This document shows positions 1 through 4,326 of a stretch of 7,291 bases of DNA, piece after piece. The notes below the pieces were generated by a model. The model had not been told where the DNA came from. It ran no database searches and saw only the letters and a program-made list of their open reading frames with translations. The number at the start of each line of letters is the position of its first letter. The stretch's first letter is position 1. The position numbers and the translations under genes were made by a program. Source of the DNA: JBAZOD01 sp041648955 (GTDB taxonomy: Bacteria > Patescibacteriota > Patescibacteriia > Patescibacteriales > JAQTRU01); the NCBI GenBank assembly GCA_041648955.1, contig JBAZOD010000049.1, positions 1-7,291 of the forward strand, in the 5' to 3' direction.

Positions 1-248
1 GTATAGGTAACATAATACATTTCATTGTCTTCTTCTATCCTCTCTACTTTAAAATCCATATCAAATTTATCCAAATCAACAGCTAAAAGCAAAGTATTGT
101 CCACCCCTTCTATGCTGGTTGTTTTAGAGCCGATTGCTTCTCTTCCTGGCTCTGAAGCCAAGGCGCTGGCGCCAATTATAAAAACAAGCGCAACGATCAA
201 AACCGCAGCGTTATTATATTTTATAAAATTAATCAGTCTACTCATCAT
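1..248 (-). CDS. Exported or membrane-anchored protein of unknown function, N-terminal fragment
   Basis: The gene starts on the minus strand and leaves the window at its left edge, so only 82 codons are seen. Two adjacent ATG codons (246-248 and 243-245) could start it. Residues 1-13 are polar and basic, 14-28 are strongly hydrophobic, and A-L-A at 29-31 followed by S-E-P looks like a signal peptidase I site; an uncleaved anchor is also possible. The visible exported part has EPGREAIG at 33-40 and GVDNTLLLAVDLD at 48-60, then a charged stretch rich in D, E and K ending in MYYVTYT. I recall this GVDNTLLL-type start from Patescibacteria proteins of unknown function, but cannot search for it. 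It has its own promoter, divergent from the CorA-type gene, and no Shine-Dalgarno site, only an A-rich stretch before the ATG. The antisense frame at 25-456 is a shadow: here the minus strand has the signal peptide and promoter. Confidence 0.8.
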   Translation of the reverse strand, partial: MMSRLINFIKYNNAAVLIVALVFIIGASALASEPGREAIGSKTTSIEGVDNTLLLAVDLDKFDMDFKVERIEEDNEMYYVTY

Positions 249-279
249 ATTTTTTTTCTTATTTTTTAAATATTATAAA

Positions 280-303
280 TTTTACAATCTTCTAATTGTA
301 AAA
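280..303 (-). promoter_or_regulatory. 9-bp dyad (leader hairpin or operator)
   Basis: TTTTACAAT (280-288) and ATTGTAAAA (295-303) form a perfect 9-bp inverted repeat around a 6-base spacer. On the minus strand it begins about three bases after the predicted transcription start of the left-edge gene and ends about 30 bases before its ATG. It could be a 5' stem protecting the message or an operator for a repressor binding just downstream of the promoter. It lacks a following U-tract in the minus direction, so it is not a terminator. The perfect dyad is seen directly; its role is inferred. Confidence 0.5.
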
Positions 304-312
304 ACTGTTTAT

Positions 313-341
313 ATTATAGCACAAAACTTTTTATTTCTCAA
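313..341 (-). promoter_or_regulatory. Sigma-70-type promoter of the left-edge exported protein gene
   Basis: On the minus strand, TTGAGA (341-336) is followed after exactly 17 bases by TATAAT (318-313), with TGC just before the -10 box, which gives an extended -10 element. The -35 box matches five of six consensus bases and the -10 box matches all six. Transcription would start near 306, leaving a leader of about 58 bases that contains the dyad at 280-303. This is the best-matching promoter in the window. Confidence 0.75.
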
Positions 342-379
342 AATATTAGCTCCCCCAAAAATCTATAGCCAAAGCGCTA

Positions 380-408
380 TTTCTAACAAAACAAATGTAT
401 GGTATAAT
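380..408 (+). promoter_or_regulatory. Extended -10 promoter of the CorA-type gene
   Basis: TATAAT at 403-408 is preceded directly by TGG (400-402), an extended -10 arrangement. The -35 position 17 bases upstream (380-385, TTTCTA) is a poor match, as is common for extended -10 promoters. Start of transcription would be near 415, giving a leader of about 28 bases without a Shine-Dalgarno site. A 5-bp inverted repeat, ATAGC (365-369) with GCTAT (376-380), abuts the -35 position and could be an operator half-site pair, but it is short. Confidence 0.65.
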
Positions 409-442
409 GTAAATAATATTTTTATCCACTTTTTTAAAAAAT

Positions 443-1411
443 ATGTCCAACTATAAAAAAATTTCAGGAAATATAGAAACAGTAGTTATCGATAATCCCA
501 AGACTCAAAAAGAGAAGCTTACTTGGGTTAATATTAATAATGCCGGAAAAAAAGAAATAGAATATCTCCGTAAAAAATATAAATTTGATTTAAAAAATTT
601 ACAGGCGTCTTCCGGAAAATCAATCGCCCAAAGGCCGATTATAAATCAGGAAGGAGATTATTTATTTCTTATTCTTCATTTCCCAGTTTTATCAGAGGGC
701 AGTGTTGTAGCTGAGGAAGTTGATTTTTTTATTGGACATGGCTTCCTTGTCACTTTACACAACGGTCACCTTAATTCTATTTATGATTTCTTCAATACCT
801 GCAAAAAAGATGAAAATTCACTTTTAACTTACAAATTTGAATCTTCCGCTATTTTGCTTTATGAACTTTTAGAAAGATTGATGCTTTCCTGCTACCCTCT
901 CCTTGATCAAAATAGCGTTGCGATTGAAAAAGCAGAAAAATCAATTTTTGCTCAAAATCAAAAAGAAGCGGTGGCGCAAATACTTTCTTTGAAAAGAAAT
1001 ATAATCAATCTGAGAAAAATTCTTCAGAGCCACAAAAATATCTTGAAAAAATTAACAGAAATGAAAAGCAGCTTAGTGCCGGAAAAAGAAATAAAAAAAC
1101 ATTATTATCGTCTGGTTGAGCATTCGAAAAAAATCTGGGAATTTTTAGAGAGCCAGAAAGAAATGGTCGAAGCTCTTTACGCCACCAATGAATCTCTGCT
1201 TAGCTATCGCATTAGCAACATAATGAAAACCTTAACTATATTTTCCGTGATCGTTTTCCCTTTGACATTATTAGCCGCTATCTTCGGGATGAACACCGTG
1301 AACGGGATGCCGTTCATGAACGCGGAAAATGGCTTTTGGATGATTATCGGCATAATGCTTATGGGAAGCATGGGAATGCTGATATTCTTTGAAAGGAAGA
1401 AATGGCTATAA
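443..1411 (+). CDS. CorA-family divalent metal cation (Mg2+/Co2+) transporter
   Basis: This 322-residue protein has the layout of the CorA/MIT family, which forms pentameric channels for Mg2+ or related cations in the cytoplasmic membrane. Residues 1-120 form the mixed alpha/beta cytoplasmic domain, 130-255 are long, charged helices (the stalk), and two membrane helices lie at the C-terminus (about 262-281 and 297-316). The signature G-M-N is at 282-284, right after the first membrane helix, and a basic tail (RKKWL) follows the second, as in the family. The usual MPEL-like loop after GMN is not conserved: the loop reads GMPFMNAENGFW, so selectivity cannot be assigned and a ZntB-like efflux role is not excluded. 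Length is normal. The ATG follows an A/T-rich leader with no Shine-Dalgarno site. It is a single-gene unit, divergent from an exported protein and convergent with dus. Confidence 0.9.
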   Translation: MSNYKKISGNIETVVIDNPKTQKEKLTWVNINNAGKKEIEYLRKKYKFDLKNLQASSGKSIAQRPIINQEGDYLFLILHFPVLSEGSVVAEEVDFFIGHGFLVTLHNGHLNSIYDFFNTCKKDENSLLTYKFESSAILLYELLERLMLSCYPLLDQNSVAIEKAEKSIFAQNQKEAVAQILSLKRNIINLRKILQSHKNILKKLTEMKSSLVPEKEIKKHYYRLVEHSKKIWEFLESQKEMVEALYATNESLLSYRISNIMKTLTIFSVIVFPLTLLAAIFGMNTVNGMPFMNAENGFWMIIGIMLMGSMGMLIFFERKKWL

Positions 1412-1431
1412 AATAAATAAAAGTTAAATAT

Positions 1432-1470
1432 AAAAAATGCCCCAATTCATCGAGGCATTTTTATTTTGAT
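1432..1470. terminator. Bidirectional rho-independent terminator between the corA-type and dus genes
   Basis: AAAAATGCC (1433-1441) pairs with GGCATTTTT (1454-1462), a 9-bp stem with a 12-base loop. The A-run and T-run flanking the GC core give a U-tract in either direction, so it can end both convergent transcripts. The stop codon of dus (1461-1463) lies inside the right arm, showing how closely the genes are packed. Confidence 0.8.
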
Positions 1471-2393
1471 AAAATATTTTTTATTTCTTTTAAATTTTCT
1501 ACTTTTACTAATTTTTCTCTTAATTTTCTGGCGTCCGGCAAACCCTGCACATACCAGCATAAATGTTTTCTCATCTCCACTATCCCCTGTTTGCCTTTTA
1601 ATTTCTTCATCAGTTTAGCATGGTTTAAAGCTATTCTGAATATCTCTTTTTTTGTTTTTATTTTCTCATTTCCATCTTTCAAATTGCTGAAAATCCAAGG
1701 CCTGCCCAGCGCTCCCTGACCGACCCCGATTCCGTCTGCCTTGGATTTAATTAATAATTCGTCTGCGCTTTTTTTGTCAATCACGCCGCCGTTGGCGATA
1801 ATAATTCCGGAAAAATATTTTCTTGTCTTCTTTATAATTTCAAAATCAACCGGCCCGGAAAATCCCTGAGAAAAAGTTCGGCCATGGATCATTATTGCTT
1901 TAATATCCAAGCCCTTCATGTATTTTAAAAATTTAAGAATGTCTACATTTCCCACGCCCGCTCTTGTTTTTATAGAAACCGGCAAACTGGTGTTTTTTAT
2001 AACGCTTTCTATTACCGCCCGCGATAATTTTAAATCTTTAAACAATTCTGCGCCTGCTTTTTGCTTGATAACTTTTTGGACCGGACAGCCAAAATTTATA
2101 TCTATTCCGTCCGGTTTAATCTTTTTTTCCACGATTTTTACCGCTTGGGCAAAATGTTCAGGGTTGCTGCCAAATAGCTGGACTACGTAGGGCCTTTCTT
2201 TCTTGTCAAACTTTAACAATTCCAAAGTTTTTTCTTGGTTATAAAAAAGCGCTGTGGCGCTCGCCATCTCCGAATAAACAATATCCGCGCCATCTTCTTT
2301 GCAAATCTGCCGAAAAGCCGAATCTGTGATGCCGGCCAAGGGCGCCAAAGCGTAGATTGGTTTTTTTAATTTTTGATAAAAATTCTTGTTCAT
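1461..2393 (-). CDS. dusB: tRNA-dihydrouridine synthase, DusB type
   Basis: This FMN enzyme reduces uridine to dihydrouridine in the D-loop of tRNA using NADPH, in the cytoplasm. Numbered from the ATG at 2393, an APLAGITDSAFR motif near residues 17-28 opens the TIM barrel. The catalytic cysteine is C103 in NFGCPVQKV. KTRAG (142-146), IHGRT (169-173), NGG (201-203) and GQGALGRPWIF (225-235) supply the expected FMN and RNA contacts, and RKHLCWYVQGLP (about 275-286) marks the C-terminal helical domain typical of DusB. The phosphate-loop position that usually reads GRGALGNP is GQGALGRP here. At 310 residues the length is normal. A TTG at 2402 would add three residues, but I prefer the ATG at 2393, which has a GGA four bases upstream. 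It follows cysS by about 55 bases with a terminator hairpin between them, so it is either expressed by read-through or from a promoter I cannot place. Confidence 0.92.
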   Translation of the reverse strand: MNKNFYQKLKKPIYALAPLAGITDSAFRQICKEDGADIVYSEMASATALFYNQEKTLELLKFDKKERPYVVQLFGSNPEHFAQAVKIVEKKIKPDGIDINFGCPVQKVIKQKAGAELFKDLKLSRAVIESVIKNTSLPVSIKTRAGVGNVDILKFLKYMKGLDIKAIMIHGRTFSQGFSGPVDFEIIKKTRKYFSGIIIANGGVIDKKSADELLIKSKADGIGVGQGALGRPWIFSNLKDGNEKIKTKKEIFRIALNHAKLMKKLKGKQGIVEMRKHLCWYVQGLPDARKLREKLVKVENLKEIKNILSK

Positions 2394-2400
2394 TATATCC

Positions 2401-2434
2401 AAAAAAATAAACGCATCAAGAAAGACGCGTTTAT
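2401..2434 (-). terminator. Rho-independent terminator after cysS, directly before dus
   Basis: On the minus strand an 8-bp stem, ATAAACGC (2434-2427) with GCGTTTAT (2414-2407), encloses a 12-base loop and is followed by an unbroken run of seven T (2407-2401). It lies 15 bases after the cysS stop codon, and its U-tract ends only eight bases before the preferred dus ATG. It could also act as an attenuator that sets how much dus is read from the cysS transcript. Confidence 0.7.
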
Positions 2435-2448
2435 CTTCTTATGCAAAA

Positions 2449-3831
2449 TTATTTTTTAAAAATTTTCATTCCTTCGCTGGTATCTTCAACTCTATAGCCG
2501 AGTTTTTCTATTTCATCTCGCAATTCATCTGATTTTTTGAAATCTTTGTTTTTTCTAGCCATCTCTCTTTCTTTTCTAATTTCCGCAATCCCTGCAAGAG
2601 TTATTTCCCTGGTTGATTCTTTCAGGTTTAATCCCAAAACCTTGTCAAAATCCAAGACTGTTGCCAATTTATCCCCTGGCTTTAGTTTTGATTTTAAAAG
2701 CTTCTGGACAATAGCTAGGGCTTTAGGCATATTTAAATCATCGTTCACGGCTTCTAAAAATTTATTTTTAAATTGAATACTGACTTTGCCTTTCTCGCCT
2801 TCTAACTCTCTAATTTGATTGTGAAGGTGCCCTAATCCGTTTTCTGCGTTTTGGATAGCCGTCTCGCTATATTCCATCGATTTCCGATAATGCGTTTGCA
2901 AAGTAGCAAAACGATAAACCAACGGATCTATATCTATTTTTTCCAAAGCATTTTCCAAAGTTAAAAAATTATCTTCGCTCTTAGCCATTTTTTTCCCGCC
3001 AGCAATATTCAGAAAATCATTGTGCAGCCAGTAATTAAAAAATTTCTTGCCGGTCGCAGCCTCTGACTGAGCAATCTCGTTCGTATGATGAACGTTTATG
3101 TGGTCAACTCCGCCACAATGTATATCAAGCTGATTTTTTAAAAGCGCCATACTCATAGCCGAACATTCAATATGCCAGCCGGGAAAACCGACTCCCCAGG
3201 GGCTCTTCCATTCCATTTGCCTTTTTTCACCTTCAGGGCTAAATTTCCATAAAGCAAAATCGGTCGGATTTTTCTTTTCCGGATTTTTTTCTACTCTCGC
3301 TCCTTCTTGCAAAGATTTTAAATTTTGGTGAGAAAGCTTAGTGTAATCTTTAAACTTAGAAGTGTCAAAATAAATACCGTCGCTAGTTTTATAAGTATAT
3401 CCTTTTTTTTCTAATTGTTTTACTAGATCTATTTGCTCTTTTATATAATCAGTCGCTTTGCACCAAATATCAGGTTCTTCTATATTTAGCTTTTTTAAAT
3501 CTTCTTTGAAAGCCTGGGTATAAAATTCCGCTATTTCCCAAGCAGTTTTTCCCTCTCTTTTTGCTCCTTTTTCCAATTTATCTTCTCCCATATCGCGATC
3601 GCCCGTTAAATGCCCGACGTCAGTAATATTCATCACATGCCTTACTTTATAGCCATTGTACTCTAAAACTCTTTTAAGGGCATCTTCAAAAAGATAGGAA
3701 CGTAAATTCCCAATGTGAGCAAAATTATAAACAGTCGGTCCGCAAGTATAAAGCCCGACTTTGCCTTTTTTTATGGGCTTAAACTCTTCTTTTTTTCTGC
3801 TTAATGAGTTGTATAAAAATATCTTATCCAT
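2449..3831 (-). CDS. cysS: Cysteinyl-tRNA synthetase
   Basis: This class I aminoacyl-tRNA synthetase joins cysteine to tRNA-Cys in the cytoplasm, and is essential for translation. The nucleotide-binding signatures are HIGN (39-42, following the TCGPTVYNF segment) and KMAKS (281-285). The Zn2+ ligands that select cysteine are all present with the spacing of the family: C30, C223 (in GWHIEC), H248 and E252 (in HHTNE). The DHINVHHTNEIAQSEA segment is typical of CysS. The C-terminal helical anticodon-binding region starts near residue 320, and a final motif resembling the family's KKSDELRDEIEKLGY lies at 432-446. At 460 residues the length is normal. KMAKS in place of KMSKS is an accepted variant. 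The start matches the family's usual MxKxxLYNSLSRKKEEF opening. Its own promoter puts transcription almost on the ATG. Confidence 0.97.
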   Translation of the reverse strand: MDKIFLYNSLSRKKEEFKPIKKGKVGLYTCGPTVYNFAHIGNLRSYLFEDALKRVLEYNGYKVRHVMNITDVGHLTGDRDMGEDKLEKGAKREGKTAWEIAEFYTQAFKEDLKKLNIEEPDIWCKATDYIKEQIDLVKQLEKKGYTYKTSDGIYFDTSKFKDYTKLSHQNLKSLQEGARVEKNPEKKNPTDFALWKFSPEGEKRQMEWKSPWGVGFPGWHIECSAMSMALLKNQLDIHCGGVDHINVHHTNEIAQSEAATGKKFFNYWLHNDFLNIAGGKKMAKSEDNFLTLENALEKIDIDPLVYRFATLQTHYRKSMEYSETAIQNAENGLGHLHNQIRELEGEKGKVSIQFKNKFLEAVNDDLNMPKALAIVQKLLKSKLKPGDKLATVLDFDKVLGLNLKESTREITLAGIAEIRKEREMARKNKDFKKSDELRDEIEKLGYRVEDTSEGMKIFKK

Positions 3832-3839
3832 ATACCTTT

Positions 3840-3868
3840 AGTTTAGCTAAATATTCGTTTTTGAGCAA
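3840..3868 (-). promoter_or_regulatory. cysS promoter, predicted leaderless
   Basis: On the minus strand, TTGCTC (3868-3863) and TAAACT (3845-3840) are separated by 17 bases. The -35 box matches only three of six consensus bases, but the arrangement and flanks recur before the small membrane protein gene (4241-4269), which supports both. Transcription would start around 3834-3831, while the ATG is at 3831-3829, so the message would have zero to three leader bases. AAAGG at 3839-3835 resembles a Shine-Dalgarno site but lies upstream of the predicted start and would not be in the RNA. Confidence 0.6.
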
Positions 3869-3874
3869 GAAAAA
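3840..3874 (-). repeat. 35-base terminator-promoter repeat, copy 1 (before cysS)
   Basis: The minus-strand block from the U-tract to the -10 box matches the block at 4241-4275 at 28 of 35 positions without gaps. The first 16 bases, TTTTTCTTGCTCAAAA, are identical, as is AGCTAAA at the -10 end. The differences fall mainly in the spacer between the two promoter boxes. Confidence 0.7.
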
Positions 3875-3904
3875 GGCCGGGTTTTTGTTTTTAACTCAGC
3901 CTTA
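3869..3904 (-). terminator. Rho-independent terminator of the small membrane protein gene
   Basis: On the minus strand AAGGCTGAG (3903-3895) pairs with CCCGGCCTT (3881-3873), counting one G-U pair and one A-C mismatch, over a loop of about 13 bases, followed by TTTTTCTT (3874-3867). The first arm overlaps the TAA stop codon of the small gene, and the end of the U-tract overlaps the -35 box of the cysS promoter. Confidence 0.65.
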
Positions 3905-4183
3905 TATATGAAATCTGACAAAGATGGCCGTAATTACTCCGGCCACGATTCCCGATAGAACGCTAACTATAAATCCTAGAGAAGATAAAAAAAAGAACAA
4001 ACAGGCAGCCATTCCTGTTATCGCCCCCAAGACTAAGCTGATACTGTCTTTGCTCACTGGGAATGCCACCGTTGATACAAAAATAACGGTCCCAAAGACG
4101 AAGCCAAGACAGGGGCTAATGATAATGCCAAGGAACGCCCACACAGATAAACCCAGGATTGTGCTCAAAAAAAACGCGCACAT
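3902..4183 (-). CDS. Small integral membrane protein of unknown function, 93 residues
   Basis: I do not recognise this protein. It is almost entirely hydrophobic, with four likely membrane segments at about 3-22, 25-41, 48-67 and 70-88, arranged as two hairpins around a short loop (PVSKDSI, 42-48). Only three residues are charged (K45, D46, R90), and there are cysteines at 2, 25 and 61. Glycines and other small residues are spaced along the segments, which suggests tight helix packing or oligomers. It is read as a real gene because of a strong Shine-Dalgarno site at ideal spacing, a promoter upstream and a terminator right after the stop, and because the antisense frame over the same bases lacks these. 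It lies between the large exported protein and cysS as its own transcription unit. Holin-like or small-multidrug-resistance-like roles fit the size only; no motif supports either. Confidence 0.75.
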   Translation of the reverse strand: MCAFFLSTILGLSVWAFLGIIISPCLGFVFGTVIFVSTVAFPVSKDSISLVLGAITGMAACLFFFLSSLGFIVSVLSGIVAGVITAIFVRFHI

Positions 4184-4189
4184 TTTTCT

Positions 4190-4195
4190 CTCCTT
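4190..4195 (-). promoter_or_regulatory. Strong Shine-Dalgarno site of the small membrane protein
   Basis: AAGGAG on the minus strand lies six bases before the ATG at 4183-4181. It is the only strong Shine-Dalgarno site before any start in this window, and it fixes the start of the 93-residue protein. Confidence 0.85.
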
Positions 4196-4240
4196 ATTTT
4201 TCGATTAAAATTTCTCTGTACGGGATATTTATTTACTTAT

Positions 4241-4269
4241 ATTTTAGCTGAGTATCAAATTTTGAGCAA
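4241..4269 (-). promoter_or_regulatory. Promoter of the small membrane protein gene
   Basis: On the minus strand TTGCTC (4269-4264) is followed after 17 bases by TAAAAT (4246-4241), which matches five of six -10 consensus bases. Transcription would start near 4234, giving a leader of about 50 bases ending in the AAGGAG site. The whole element, from the preceding T-run to the -10 box, is a near copy of the cysS promoter. Confidence 0.6.
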
Positions 4270-4275
4270 GAAAAA
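4241..4275 (-). repeat. 35-base terminator-promoter repeat, copy 2 (before the small membrane protein gene)
   Basis: This is the second copy of the block at 3840-3874, on the same strand and 401 bases away. Conservation of both promoter boxes with the same 17-base spacing, but not of the spacer, fits selection for promoter function or an old duplication of the junction. Confidence 0.7.
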
Positions 4276-4307
4276 ACGCGGAAGAAATAAAATTCTTCCG
4301 CGTTTTT
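4271..4307. terminator. Strong terminator of the large exported protein gene
   Basis: AAAAACGCGGAAGAA (4272-4286) and TTCTTCCGCGTTTTT (4293-4307) form a perfect 15-bp stem with a 6-base loop. On the minus strand the T-run continues into TTTTTTCTT. It begins about 20 bases after the stop codon of the large gene. The symmetry would allow it to act in both directions, but no plus-strand gene is seen to need it. Confidence 0.9.
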
Positions 4308-4326
4308 GTAATCTAAAAATAAAAAT

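Noticed and set aside
25..456. Plus-strand open frame of 143 codons at the left edge
   Set aside because: It is antisense to the exported protein fragment, crosses the divergent promoter region, has no ribosome site and reads as low-complexity sequence. The minus strand gives a clean signal peptide with a matching promoter.
1918..2190. Plus-strand open frame inside dus
   Set aside because: It is antisense to the conserved catalytic core of the dihydrouridine synthase, whose motifs leave no doubt about the coding strand. The same reasoning removes open frames at 2537-2776, 4990-5172, 6386-6568 and 6964-7185.
2394..2402. TTG start for dus, three codons upstream of the ATG
   Set aside because: It lies in the terminator U-tract region with no Shine-Dalgarno site; the ATG at 2393 has a GGA at short spacing and loses no conserved residue. 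The TTG start cannot be fully excluded.
3924..4208. Plus-strand open frame of 94 codons opposite the small membrane protein
   Set aside because: Its product is rich in K, T and P without a domain pattern and it has no promoter or Shine-Dalgarno site, while the minus-strand gene has all expression signals.
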